In this document: positions 9,478 through 18,445 of the stretch, piece by piece
Layout: each line of letters starts with the position of its first letter
Numbering within the stretch: the stretch's first letter is position 1
DNA from: Anabaena subtropica FACHB-260
GTDB taxonomy: Bacteria; Cyanobacteriota; Cyanobacteriia; Cyanobacteriales; Nostocaceae
NCBI RefSeq assembly: GCF_014697105.1
Contig: NZ_JACJRF010000020.1
Location: forward strand, 1 to 64,000
DNA: 64,000 bases
Direction: 5' to 3'
Made by a program: the position numbers and the translations under genes
Notes under the pieces: model-generated
What the model saw: only the letters and a program-made list of their open reading frames with translations
Databases searched by the model: none
What the model was told of the DNA's origin: nothing

Positions 9478-9800
9478 TGGTTAGCGAGTATCATCTGATT
9501 AAATTCATCTTGGTTATTAAAAATTTCAAATACCTTATCCATACCAGTTAATTCAAATAAAATTCTGACCTGCTCATTAATCGAACAGAGAAATAGTTTA
9601 GTACCTGCGGCTCTCAGTGTTTTAAAAGCTAATACTAAAGCTCCCAGAGCAGAGCTATCCATAAAAGTTACATCTTGACAATCAACTAGAACAATTTTAG
9701 TATCACTATTCAGAATATGGGTAATGTTCTCTCGCAATTCCTGTGAATTTGCCGTATTGATAATTCCACTGAGTTTAATAACTTGTACTTGCTGATTCAT
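9474..9800 (-). CDS. STAS-domain anti-sigma factor antagonist
   Basis: The 108-residue single STAS domain starts at MNQQVQVIKLSGIINTAN. A longer frame reaches 9884 but its extra 28 residues are hydrophobic noise outside the family. The phosphorylatable serine lies in FMDSSALGALVLAFKTL, the DSS(A)LG motif of SpoIIAA/RsbV proteins. In partner switching the unphosphorylated form binds an anti-sigma kinase; the neighbouring SpoIIE-type regulator is the probable phosphatase (inference from adjacency). The last bases overlap the 3' end of that gene (TTAA shared by both stops). Confidence 0.93.
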   Translation of the reverse strand: MNQQVQVIKLSGIINTANSQELRENITHILNSDTKIVLVDCQDVTFMDSSALGALVLAFKTLRAAGTKLFLCSINEQVRILFELTGMDKVFEIFNNQDEFNQMILANH

Positions 9801-10591
9801 AGTATTTTCAACCGAGTTGTTGTAAGGGAATGTACTAAATTTGCCAATATTATATAGCAACACGCATAATTTTAGTAAAGCCAATTAGAATAATAAGGCT
9901 TACTTATGGCTTATAGACTCCATTTGACAATAAAAGTCGCTTCAGTTTTACCCCCATCAATCAATATCGCTTTTAGATTTATCTTCATGAAATTATGAAT
10001 CTAATTAACGAAATAAAATTGCGGTAAGACATATGAACATAACCCAATTTCTCGATATTGTTTTGTATATCTTGTACCCAAAACCCTAATTTATTCAGAA
10101 ATTAATCACAGAATATTATTAACTAATCTAGATTGGGAAAATTGGCTAATTAAATCAGCAAAATTGTGCGTTACGTTGCAATTTAACTTACCACACAAAT
10201 TTAACATTTACTTTATAAATTGTCTCTAAGATATAAATTTTATACGCAACATCATCAAATCTCTTTTGCTATGCTTCCTTGGGGGGTTAAGCGTATCAGT
10301 TTCCTGTAAATAAGCTAAAATTCACCTAAATTAAATATTTGGGAGGGATACCCACCCGACAAGAGTTAACCTAATTTAGGTGATACAGTTTAAATACGGA
10401 ATAGCTGAAGACTACGCAGACTCACCCATCGTAGATTTATTTTTTAAACGCAGAAGAGCGAGGAGGTTAGCGCAGCGAAAATTCCCTCGCAGCATCGAGT
10501 TTTATCCGAACCGTATTGAAACCCCCTAGTCTCTGATATCTAGCTTTTATCCCCAATCTGTACTTTCACCCAACAGAGAAACGCTGTATGA
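9801..10591. other. 790-bp AT-rich intergenic region with one nested inverted repeat
   Basis: No gene of more than about 30 codons is supported. The notable element is the structure at 10322-10383, listed separately. The stretch 10455-10500 (GCGAGGAGG...CCTCGC) carries a small GC-rich inverted segment. The rest is AT-rich spacer between the STAS gene's upstream side and the end of tldE. Confidence 0.5.
10322..10383. other. Nested inverted repeat, candidate structured RNA
   Basis: A perfect 12-bp outer pair, TCACCTAAATTA (10322-10333) and TAATTTAGGTGA (10372-10383), encloses an inner hairpin GGGAGGG-ATA-CCCACCC (10341-10357), which pairs at six of seven positions. There is no U-run directly after, so it is not a simple terminator. 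It could be a small RNA, a leader element or a small mobile repeat; the sequence does not decide which. Confidence 0.4.
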
Positions 10592-11938
10592 CTACAAAGT
10601 ATAAGTAAAATTATTGACCAACATCCCAGGAACCAGACTACCTCCTAGTTGGCGACGTTCGTAGGTTCCTACTTCGGGAATAAATTCTTGAAAATTGGTA
10701 AAATCTATTAAATTTTCTCCCCAAAAGCGATAGAGGCTTTCATCAAAACGCAAGTTTTCAATGGGGGCAATAATTTCACCTTTTTCTATCCAAAAGCAGG
10801 CGTAACGGGTCATACCAGTAATTCTACCAGTCGGGCGATCGCTCCAATTCAAGTAATGCAAATTCGATACATATAATCCTGTATCTAAACTTGGTAAAAT
10901 CTGCTCATAAGTTAAATTTCCCGGAATAATTTCTGGCGCACGCAAAGTTTCCGAACTATTCGCACCGTTGGCAGTTTTTTGATATTCTTTTGCTGTCCGT
11001 GAATTAATTAAAGTATTTACTAAAATTCCTTTATCAATGATTGATAATTCTGGTGCTGCAATTTCTCCCAGTTCATTAAATCGCGGTACTAACCCCCGTC
11101 CAAAGTTTTCTTGCAAACTAAATAGAGGGGAAAGTTGTTTGTCTTTGCGTGACAACATAGCTAACGCACTATTGCCTTGTTGAATATCCGCTTCACTAAC
11201 TGCACCCCAAGAAAGCATAGTCAATAAATCAGCAACAGCCGCAGGTGCAAAATAAGTTTTATATTGCCCTTTTGGTAATTCTTTTGTTGGGCTAGATAGC
11301 AGTTTTAATTGCTGTTTAGCTTCGCTAACTTTTGCTGTATAAACTTCTACATTCCAATCACTTCCAGCAAATGTACCTTTGACAGCTTGCCCAGAGTCAA
11401 TAAATAAAGAATAATCTAAAGTAAAAGAATCAGTAGCAAACCAATGTTTTTGTCCATTGGAATCGCCATAAGCTCTAATAACTACTCCTCCAGCATATAT
11501 ACCAGTGAAATCTAACTCCCTAACTTGTTCTAATACATTTGCTACTACTGCTTCTGTTGCCAATATATTACCTATATGTATTTCCCGACTGGTGTTAGTT
11601 CCTGTTGGTAAAACTAAATAGGGATCAACTGGCAAGAGAGGCAGTTCATCACGTAGTTCTTGCAATGCTTGATATGCCGATTGCCAATCTTTGTCCCAAT
11701 TTCCAGTAAAAGGAAACTGGCGAAAACTGGTGCGCTGATCTGTCATCAGAGTTAGTTCAATCCAACCATCTGATACATAACCAGTTTGGCGAACTTTTGC
11801 TTGATTGAAGCGAGTAAATTGACTGCGTTCACTACTAACTTTGATAGTGAATTGTTCATTTTCTAATTTTTTAATCAGCAGAGTTTCTAACAGTTGATTA
11901 AAACCAACTTCTAAAGTAGATATTTCCTCAATTTTCAT
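10592..11938 (-). CDS. tldE: TldE/PmbA-like subunit of the TldD-TldE metalloprotease
   Basis: The 448-residue protein belongs to the TldD/PmbA family but lacks an HExxxH motif, so it is the non-catalytic partner of the TldD encoded just upstream. Recognisable segments include TAKEYQKTANGANSSETLRA, the Gly/Asn-rich turn before the conserved C-terminal half. The tail with GGSLVPGMLVNNFTYTL corresponds to the PmbA C terminus. The TldD-TldE heterodimer degrades unfolded peptides and trims ribosomally made peptides in E. coli (family knowledge). Gene order cysS-tldD-tldE on the minus strand with 71 and 24 base gaps suggests one transcription unit. The trimming role is worth noting because a RiPP locus without its own protease lies in this window, though 37 kb away. 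Confidence 0.92.
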   Translation of the reverse strand: MKIEEISTLEVGFNQLLETLLIKKLENEQFTIKVSSERSQFTRFNQAKVRQTGYVSDGWIELTLMTDQRTSFRQFPFTGNWDKDWQSAYQALQELRDELPLLPVDPYLVLPTGTNTSREIHIGNILATEAVVANVLEQVRELDFTGIYAGGVVIRAYGDSNGQKHWFATDSFTLDYSLFIDSGQAVKGTFAGSDWNVEVYTAKVSEAKQQLKLLSSPTKELPKGQYKTYFAPAAVADLLTMLSWGAVSEADIQQGNSALAMLSRKDKQLSPLFSLQENFGRGLVPRFNELGEIAAPELSIIDKGILVNTLINSRTAKEYQKTANGANSSETLRAPEIIPGNLTYEQILPSLDTGLYVSNLHYLNWSDRPTGRITGMTRYACFWIEKGEIIAPIENLRFDESLYRFWGENLIDFTNFQEFIPEVGTYERRQLGGSLVPGMLVNNFTYTL

Positions 11939-11968
11939 GAATATAAAAAGGGAATATAGGGCAACATG

Positions 11969-12008
11969 AACTTTGAATTTTGAATTTTGAATTTTGAATT
12001 TTGAATTG
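11969..12008. repeat. Heptamer tandem repeat (TGAATTT) between tldD and tldE
   Basis: About five consecutive copies of TGAATTT/TTGAATT occupy the gap between the tldD stop and tldE. This is the STRR class of short tandem repeats of heterocystous cyanobacteria. Confidence 0.85.
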
Positions 12009-12009
12009 A

Positions 12010-13446
12010 TTACCCTCCCCCAAAAACTTCTACATTAGCAAATACACAAATTGGTGAACCATGTCCTACCCATATAGATTGATTTGGTTCGCCTTTACCA
12101 CAGAAAGGTGTGCCGTACATTTGCCAGTGAGTGTCATCACTAATCTGCACTAGACTATGCCAAAATTCTGGTGTTGTGGCTCGATAGTTAGGATTACGCA
12201 GAGTTTTAGTCAGCTTACCATGTTCAATTAATTTGGCATACTCACAGCCAAACTGAAATTTATAACGGCGATCGTCTATTGACCAAGAACGATTAGATTC
12301 CATATAAACGCCGTGTTCAATATTACTAATCATTTCATCAAAAGTGGCGTTTCCTGGCTCTAAGTTTAAGTTCGCCATGCGGTCAATTGCTGGGCGATTC
12401 CATGATGAAGCACGCGCACAAGCTACCCCCGCAACTTTTGCTCTGGCTTGACTTTCTAAACTGCCTAAACCTCTTTGCAGTACACCTTCTTTGATGACAT
12501 ATTCCTTGGTGGCGACTGCACCTATATCATCAAATCCATAGCTGGCATATTCACCGACAATGGTGGGGTCAAAGGTAATATTCATTAATGGGGAACCGTA
12601 GACTAGTTGCCCAAAATCACTGGTGTTGACAAAGCTACCGCCAGCATAGTTACGCTCATCTCCTAAAATTCGGTCAATTTCTAGGGGATGTCCCACACTT
12701 TCATGAATTTGTAACATCATTTGGTCTGGAGCTAAAACCAAATTGGTGCGGGTGGTTGGACATTCTGCGGCTGTTAAGAGTTCTATGGCTTGTTCGCCAA
12801 TTTGGCGTACCCTTTGCCATAGGTGGTCTTGTTTTAGCAATTCTAGTCCACCTTGATAACAGTGTGCTTGCCAGCCATTGTTGGTACGTTGTTGGACAAT
12901 TGCCCCATCTTGAGCGATCGCCCCATAATGAGTACCTATAGATACAAATTTTTGATATACCTCAGAACCGTTGCTGCTGACAAACCAACTCTCTTTTTCA
13001 CTGGTGTTGGCGCTGGCTGTGGTTTGCACAATTTTTTCGTCAACTTTGAGGGTGTGGCAAATCCTTACCAGTAAATCATTAATTTCTCCAGGACTGAGAG
13101 CATCTAATGGCTCTAAAAATGGCGAATTATATTCACCCACAACCTTGGGACGTTCTGTTTCCCGGAAGGGATATATATACCACTGACTGGCTGCTAGTGC
13201 TTGTTTGTAGGCGATTTCTGCTGCCGCTTGTAGGGATGGCAATTCTAGAGAGTTGGTAGCAGCATAACCCAAAGAGCCATTAACCAGAACTTCTAGCATC
13301 GCTCCGACGGTGGTTGATTTGCCGTTACTTTGGGGCAAACCATCACGGACATAATGGCTTGCAGCTTTTTCCTTAACTACTCTAATACCGATCCAATCAG
13401 CAGGTGTTTTAAAACTAGCGATCGCTTTTGTTAATTCTGACCACAT
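12010..13446 (-). CDS. tldD: TldD catalytic metalloprotease subunit
   Basis: The 478-residue protein carries the family zinc motif HESVGH (H248, E249, H253) followed by PLEIDRILGDE. It also has the conserved GSPLMNITFDPT and GVYMESNRSWSIDD regions and a C-terminal cysteine-containing strand. Length is normal for the family. It forms a heterodimer with TldE, whose gene follows 71 bases downstream. Substrates in cyanobacteria are unknown; in E. coli the pair processes microcin B17 and the CcdA antitoxin (family knowledge). It sits 24 bases downstream of cysS, probably in the same transcript. Confidence 0.95.
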   Translation of the reverse strand: MWSELTKAIASFKTPADWIGIRVVKEKAASHYVRDGLPQSNGKSTTVGAMLEVLVNGSLGYAATNSLELPSLQAAAEIAYKQALAASQWYIYPFRETERPKVVGEYNSPFLEPLDALSPGEINDLLVRICHTLKVDEKIVQTTASANTSEKESWFVSSNGSEVYQKFVSIGTHYGAIAQDGAIVQQRTNNGWQAHCYQGGLELLKQDHLWQRVRQIGEQAIELLTAAECPTTRTNLVLAPDQMMLQIHESVGHPLEIDRILGDERNYAGGSFVNTSDFGQLVYGSPLMNITFDPTIVGEYASYGFDDIGAVATKEYVIKEGVLQRGLGSLESQARAKVAGVACARASSWNRPAIDRMANLNLEPGNATFDEMISNIEHGVYMESNRSWSIDDRRYKFQFGCEYAKLIEHGKLTKTLRNPNYRATTPEFWHSLVQISDDTHWQMYGTPFCGKGEPNQSIWVGHGSPICVFANVEVFGGG

Positions 13447-13470
13447 AATTCAATTCAAAATTCCATAAAT

Positions 13471-14931
13471 TTAATTTCTATGCCAACGCGTACCTTGGGG
13501 GCTATCAATTAAGGTAATACCTTGAGCTTGCAATTCGTTACGGATGCGATCGCTTTCGCCAAAGTTTTTGGCTTTTCTTGCTTCCTGTCTTTGTTGAATC
13601 AAGGCTTCAATTTCTTGCTCACTCAAACCTACTTGTGTCAATGTTTCAGTATCCGGTGTGACTTCTAAACCCAAAACTTTACCTAAGGTAATCAAGGTAT
13701 TCCATTGGCGTTGGAGTTCATCTGCTGGGGTTTTAGTACTTCCTTCATGAACAAGAATATTACCCTCACGGCGGAGTTCTTTAGCTAATTCAAACAATAC
13801 CGCCAACCCACCAGAGAAATTAAAATCATCATCACCTAATTCTTGAAAGCGGGCGACGAGTTCGGGAATAATCTCAGATTCTTTACCCCAACCCAGTTTC
13901 TCGCCGTATTGATAGCCAAAGAGTAGCCCTTCCTTGAGAGTTTTCCAGCTATTTTCCGCGTTAGCGATCGCTTCTTCTGTAAAATCTAAAGGCTTGCGAT
14001 AATGTGCTTGCAAAACAAACAATCTTACAGCCATTGGGTTTACAGGGTCGCCTTTCCAGCTACCAACTCCATCCAATAATTCTCTAATGGTGATGAAATT
14101 CCCCAGGGATTTCGACATTTTCTGACCATTCACCATTACCATGCCATTGTGTGTCCAGTAACGCGCCAATGGCTTATTCATAGCTGGTTCTGACTGAGCA
14201 ATTTCATTTTCATGGTGAGGAAAAATCAAATCACCACCACCACTATGAATATCAATTGTCTGTCCTAGCTGAGAACGAATCATGGCAGAGCATTCAATAT
14301 GCCACCCTGGACGACCTTGACCCCAAGGAGAATCCCACGCTGGTTCCCCTGGCTTTGCCGCCTTCCACAAGGCAAAATCAAAAGGATGTTGCTTTTTGGG
14401 TTCTGAATCTTCCCCATCTACCCGACCGCTAGCACCAGCTTGCATTTGTTCCAGTTCTCTACCAGAAAGTTTGCCATAACTAGGAAAGCGTTCTACGCGG
14501 TAATACACGTCTCCAGCGACAGCGTAAGCCAGACCTTTTTGTTCTAAAATTTGAATTAATTCATGAATTTCGGGAATATGCTCCGTGGCGCGGGGATACT
14601 CATCCGCATCCATGACATTTAAGCGGCGGATATCTGCGAAATAGGCATCGATAAAGCGGTTACAAAGCGCCTCCATCGTTAAACCTTGTTCTTTGGCACG
14701 GTTAATAATTTTATCGTCAATATCGGTAAAATTTTGAATGTAGCGAACCTCAAAACCGCGCCAAATCAGATAACGCCGAATTGTATCCCAAACGATATAA
14801 GAACGTGCATGACCCAAATGGCAATAATCATAAACTGTCACGCCGCAGCAATACATCTTAACCTTACCCGGCTCTACGGTTTCAAACGGTTCTTGGCGAC
14901 GGGTGAGGGTATTGTAAATGGTTAGGGTCAT
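13471..14931 (-). CDS. cysS: Cysteinyl-tRNA synthetase
   Basis: The 486-residue class I aminoacyl-tRNA synthetase has the N-terminal TLTRRQEPFETVEPGKVKMY, zinc-site cysteine in MYCCGVTVYD, HIGH-type motif HLGHARSY, the WHIECSAM zinc-binding segment and KMSKS in GQKMSKSLGNF. The C-terminal helical DALR-like domain ends with a basic tail (ARKAKNFGESDRIRNEL). It charges tRNA-Cys with cysteine. It is the first gene of the probable cysS-tldD-tldE unit. Confidence 0.98.
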   Translation of the reverse strand: MTLTIYNTLTRRQEPFETVEPGKVKMYCCGVTVYDYCHLGHARSYIVWDTIRRYLIWRGFEVRYIQNFTDIDDKIINRAKEQGLTMEALCNRFIDAYFADIRRLNVMDADEYPRATEHIPEIHELIQILEQKGLAYAVAGDVYYRVERFPSYGKLSGRELEQMQAGASGRVDGEDSEPKKQHPFDFALWKAAKPGEPAWDSPWGQGRPGWHIECSAMIRSQLGQTIDIHSGGGDLIFPHHENEIAQSEPAMNKPLARYWTHNGMVMVNGQKMSKSLGNFITIRELLDGVGSWKGDPVNPMAVRLFVLQAHYRKPLDFTEEAIANAENSWKTLKEGLLFGYQYGEKLGWGKESEIIPELVARFQELGDDDFNFSGGLAVLFELAKELRREGNILVHEGSTKTPADELQRQWNTLITLGKVLGLEVTPDTETLTQVGLSEQEIEALIQQRQEARKAKNFGESDRIRNELQAQGITLIDSPQGTRWHRN

Positions 14932-15104
14932 AACACAGTAACTTAGAATAGATACGCAATAATAGGGTAAAGCAGCTGGACAGATAATCCAGCATCCCTA
15001 TGCTAGTGTTTTCTGGACTATCTACGCTACCATTTTGCCGTTCTGCTCGAAAGCAGCTGCTCTGAAACTTCTCTCGTATCTTCTAATTTTGCGATCATAT
15101 TGCT

Positions 15105-16232
15105 ATGCAATCAGCAGTTACCTCTAATTCTCAACCTATGGATGCCCCCAAACAAGGAATGCCAGTCACGATTATCACTGGATTTCTCGGTAGTGGCAAG
15201 ACAACTTTACTAAATCATATTCTCACCAATCAACAGGGACTAAAAACCGCCGTTTTGGTAAATGAATTTGGAGAAATCGGCATTGACAACGAGTTAATCG
15301 TTTCCACTGATGAGAATATGGTGGAACTGAGTAATGGTTGTATCTGCTGCACTATTAATAATGACTTAGTTGATGCCGTATACAAAGTTTTAGAACGGGA
15401 AGAAAAGCTAGATTACTTAGTTGTGGAAACAACTGGACTAGCAGACCCCCTACCAGTAGCCCTAACCTTTTTGGGTACAGAACTACGGGATTTAACTCGG
15501 TTGGATTCGATTATCACTGTAGTGGATGCAGCCAATTACAGTTTAGATTTATTCAACTCTCAAGCAGCTTATAGCCAAATTGCCTATGGTGATGTAATTC
15601 TGTTGAACAAGACAGATTTGGTGGATGAAGCCAGCTTGAATGACTTGGAAAGAAAAATCAATGAAGTCAAAGAAGGTGCGAGAATTTTAAGGACGAAGCG
15701 ATCGCAAGTTCCCCTTCCCTTAATCTTAAGTGTAGGTCTATTTGAGTCGGACAAGTACTATGATGCAGCCGACGACCATAGTCATGACCATCACGACCAT
15801 GACCATGACCATTCAACTTGCGGTCACGACCATCACGACCATGACCACGACCATTCAACTTGCGGTCACGACCATCATGACCATGACCACCATCACCACT
15901 CCGACCATTTAGAAAACGATGGTTTCACATCTATATCTTTCCAATGTGATAAACCATTATCCATTCGCAAGTTTCAGTATTTTCTCGATAACCAGCTACC
16001 CACAAACATTTTCCGCGCCAAGGGTATCATGTGGTTTGATGAAAGTCCCAAGCGTCACATTTTCCACCTGTGTGGTAAACGCTTCACTTTAGATGATGAG
16101 GAATGGAAAGGTGAACCAAAAAACCAATTAGTATTAATTGGGCAAAATTTAGATCGAGAAATCTTACTGACTCAGTTAGAAAACTGTGTTTGTCTCCCTT
16201 CTACCAGTCGTGGTCAAGGTTTTGGGAAATAA
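15105..16232 (+). CDS. CobW/COG0523 family metal-trafficking GTPase with His-rich linker
   Basis: The 375-residue G3E GTPase has Walker A GFLGSGKTT (residues 26-34), the metal-binding CxCC motif NGCICCTI (C79, C81, C82), guanine-specificity NKTD and a C-terminal CobW_C domain. Between them (about residues 224-267) lies a His/Asp-rich linker with two near-identical 14-residue units containing HSTCGHDHHDHDHDH. Such linkers buffer Zn, Co or Ni, and COG0523 proteins insert or deliver metals (family knowledge). Which metal is not decided here: no Zur palindrome or cobalamin element is visible upstream. The repeat is recorded in the DNA as a 42-bp tandem. Confidence 0.93.
   Translation: MQSAVTSNSQPMDAPKQGMPVTIITGFLGSGKTTLLNHILTNQQGLKTAVLVNEFGEIGIDNELIVSTDENMVELSNGCICCTINNDLVDAVYKVLEREEKLDYLVVETTGLADPLPVALTFLGTELRDLTRLDSIITVVDAANYSLDLFNSQAAYSQIAYGDVILLNKTDLVDEASLNDLERKINEVKEGARILRTKRSQVPLPLILSVGLFESDKYYDAADDHSHDHHDHDHDHSTCGHDHHDHDHDHSTCGHDHHDHDHHHHSDHLENDGFTSISFQCDKPLSIRKFQYFLDNQLPTNIFRAKGIMWFDESPKRHIFHLCGKRFTLDDEEWKGEPKNQLVLIGQNLDREILLTQLENCVCLPSTSRGQGFGK
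15783..15892 (+). repeat. 42-bp tandem repeat encoding the His-rich linker of the CobW protein
   Basis: The block CCATTCAACTTGCGGTCACG recurs at 15809 and 15851 with a 42-base period, flanked by GACCATGACCA-type trinucleotide variation. It translates into repeated His-Asp-His units with one Cys per unit. In-frame copy number is likely to vary between strains. Confidence 0.9.
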
Positions 16233-16265
16233 TCATTAGTCATTAGTCATTAGTCATTAGTCATT
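16233..16265. repeat. Heptamer tandem repeat (ATTAGTC)
   Basis: Four to five copies of CATTAGT/ATTAGTC follow directly after the CobW stop codon; a typical STRR tract. Confidence 0.85.
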
Positions 16266-16312
16266 GGTGATTAAAATGACTAGTGACTAATAATAAAGGA
16301 TAAATGATTGCT

Positions 16313-16765
16313 ATGCGCGTTGTTATTCAGCGAGTAAAATCATCTCAAGTTATTGTTAATGGTGAAGTTGTTGGCAAAATTGGCCGAGGATTAAACTTAC
16401 TAGTGGGTATTGCCGATACTGATACAGATACCGAACTCGAATGGATAGCACGCAAATGTTTAGAGTTACGCCTGTTTCCCGATGAAGACGGTGGGGACAG
16501 ATGGCAGAAATCTGTCCAAGAAATTGGTGGTGAGTTATTAGTGGTGAGCCAGTTTACTCTTTACGGAGATTGTCGCAAAGGTCGCCGTCCTTCCTTTGAC
16601 CGTTCAGCTACTCTCTCACTAGCTGAAGAATTGTATAACTGCTTTGTCACCAAGTTACGAACTAGTGGTTTACAAGTAGAAACAGGGAAATTTGGAGCCA
16701 TGATGCAAGTTACCCTGGAAAATGACGGCCCCGTAACTTTGATACTAGAGCGAGAAGCTGAGTAA
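16313..16765 (+). CDS. dtd: D-aminoacyl-tRNA deacylase
   Basis: The 150-residue protein starts [20 protein letters not shown], matching the family N terminus; an ATG three codons upstream (16304) has a better-spaced AAGGA and may be used instead. Conserved active-site segments are present: [17 protein letters not shown] and [19 protein letters not shown] (the NDGPVT motif). The enzyme hydrolyses D-amino acids and glycine from mischarged tRNAs, a proofreading step in translation (family knowledge). Full length for the family. Confidence 0.96.
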   Translation: MRVVIQRVKSSQVIVNGEVVGKIGRGLNLLVGIADTDTDTELEWIARKCLELRLFPDEDGGDRWQKSVQEIGGELLVVSQFTLYGDCRKGRRPSFDRSATLSLAEELYNCFVTKLRTSGLQVETGKFGAMMQVTLENDGPVTLILEREAE

Positions 16766-16977
16766 ATTACTCTGTGTCGTCGGTTTATTTAAATACAAAG
16801 ACGCGGAGAATACAGAGGTAAGAAATCTCTACATTTAACTCAATCTATAAGTATTGTTAATAGTTAAATTAGGTCGGTCTATACGGAGGGCAAACGGCTC
16901 AAATGACTCATATCATAAGCTGAAGTATAAATTTGCTTGAGCCTGTTCGAGTACTGAGCAGAAAATATCGGAAATTG

Positions 16978-17751
16978 ATGATGAAAAACTTAATTTTTAT
17001 CGCTACTACTTTTATAACCACTATTAGTCTCACCAATATTGCCCAAGCGGCAAATCAAGAACATATTAGACAGTTATTGGCGACTAAACAATGTCAAAAC
17101 TGTGACTTAAGTGGTGCTGGCTTAGTCATGGCTGACTTATCTGGAGGTAATTTAAGTGGTGCTAACCTTGCAGGTGCAAATTTGAGCCGTGCAAACTTAG
17201 CTGGTGCTGATTTGCGGGGTGCAAACTTAAGCGGTGCGGGTTTATTTGGAGTGAATTTAAGTGAAGCCAAACTTGGCGGGGCAAATTTAGCTGGTGCTGA
17301 TTTAAGAGGTACGTTTTTAAGTAATGCAGAATTTACTGGTGCATATTTGCAGGGAACTAACTTTCAAGGTGCAGTGGGAATACCACTACAAATTGCCTCA
17401 CCAGACGAATTCTATGCTTGGGGTGTAGCAGAAGCACAAAAAGGCAATCAACAGCAAGCTATTAATTATTTTAACCAAGCGATCGCTGCTAAACCAGAAT
17501 ACGCAGGAGCATATCTAGCTCGTGGTGTTGCTCGATACCAACTGTTTGATCGGCAAGGTGCAGCCCAAGATGCTCAAATAGCCGAAAAACTTTTTACATC
17601 TCAAGATAACGCTACGGGAATACAAACATCCCAGGCTTTTATCAAAGAATTACAAACACCATATACAGAAAAAGTCAGTGCTGGTAGACCCAGTTTTTTC
17701 GACTTTTTAGGAAGTCTAGGTTCAGTCTTGCTACAGTTCTTATCATTTTGA
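16978..17751 (+). CDS. Secreted pentapeptide-repeat protein with C-terminal TPR
   Basis: The start is the ATGATGAAAAAC methionine pair; a TTG extension upstream lacks any ribosome site. A signal peptide (about 1-25, ending NIAQAANQE) is followed by a CQNCDLSGA cysteine pair. About fifteen A(D/N)LxG pentapeptide repeats (about 38-125) should fold as a right-handed quadrilateral beta helix. A TPR-like region (about 145-215, KGNQQQAINYFNQAIAAKPE) and a hydrophobic C-terminal tail (FFDFLGSLGSVLLQFLSF) complete it. Pentapeptide proteins are abundant in cyanobacteria with few known roles. Function unknown; thylakoid lumen or periplasm is likely from the signal peptide. Confidence 0.88.
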   Translation: MMKNLIFIATTFITTISLTNIAQAANQEHIRQLLATKQCQNCDLSGAGLVMADLSGGNLSGANLAGANLSRANLAGADLRGANLSGAGLFGVNLSEAKLGGANLAGADLRGTFLSNAEFTGAYLQGTNFQGAVGIPLQIASPDEFYAWGVAEAQKGNQQQAINYFNQAIAAKPEYAGAYLARGVARYQLFDRQGAAQDAQIAEKLFTSQDNATGIQTSQAFIKELQTPYTEKVSAGRPSFFDFLGSLGSVLLQFLSF

Positions 17752-17804
17752 GTGCTGAGTCTTGAATTTTCGTATATTCTAATTACGAATTACAAATTAT
17801 TTTA

Positions 17805-18425
17805 ATGACCCTATCTACAGAACTTTGGACAGCCAACCAAGACTTAGTAGAAGCTTGCCTGGAGCATCCTTTCGTTCGAGGTATTGGTGATGGTAGTCTG
17901 GAGAAGGAAAAATTTGCTTATTATGTAGGACAAGATGCTTTTTTCTTAGAAGCTTTTGCCCGTGCTTACAGTATTGCTGCTGCCAAATCACCAGATTGGG
18001 TTGGTTTTACCACATTTCACGCTTTGGCTGGTGGTGTGTTGGCAGAACTGCGGTTACATGAAAGCTATGCAGCAAAATGGGGAGTCGATTTACACTCTGT
18101 GCAACCAGGAGTAGCCACCCGTCGCTATACTGATTTTTTGTTAGCGACTGCTTGGGGTGGCGATGTGGGTTTAACTGCTGCGGCTATGTCTCCTTGTATG
18201 CGTTTGTATGCTTTTTTGGGAGAACAGTTAGCTATTAATGGTATTCCTCATCATCGTTATGCTGACTGGATTCGCACTTACAGTAGCGGAGATTTTTTAC
18301 CATTGGCACAACAATTAGAGGGTTTAGTAGAAAATTATGCTACTGCTAATGCCTCAACTCATTCAACTTATCGCTATGCTATGTTCTGTGAGAGGGAATT
18401 TTTTGAAGCAGCTTGGATGATTTAA
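17805..18425 (+). CDS. tenA: TenA-family thiaminase II / aminopyrimidine aminohydrolase
   Basis: The 206-residue all-helical protein has the family catalytic set: D44 (YVGQDAFFL), C131 (MSPCMRLY) and E201 (FCEREFFEAAW), so it belongs to the Cys-containing TenA class. It hydrolyses degraded thiamin pyrimidine to HMP for thiamin salvage (family knowledge). No thi genes or TPP riboswitch are seen next to it. Length is normal. Confidence 0.9.
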   Translation: MTLSTELWTANQDLVEACLEHPFVRGIGDGSLEKEKFAYYVGQDAFFLEAFARAYSIAAAKSPDWVGFTTFHALAGGVLAELRLHESYAAKWGVDLHSVQPGVATRRYTDFLLATAWGGDVGLTAAAMSPCMRLYAFLGEQLAINGIPHHRYADWIRTYSSGDFLPLAQQLEGLVENYATANASTHSTYRYAMFCEREFFEAAWMI

Positions 18426-18445
18426 TAATCTATGTGATGACTCAA

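Noticed and set aside
15000-15104. Zur or B12 regulatory element before the CobW gene
   Set aside because: No palindrome like the one at 47830 and no cobalamin-riboswitch core was visible.
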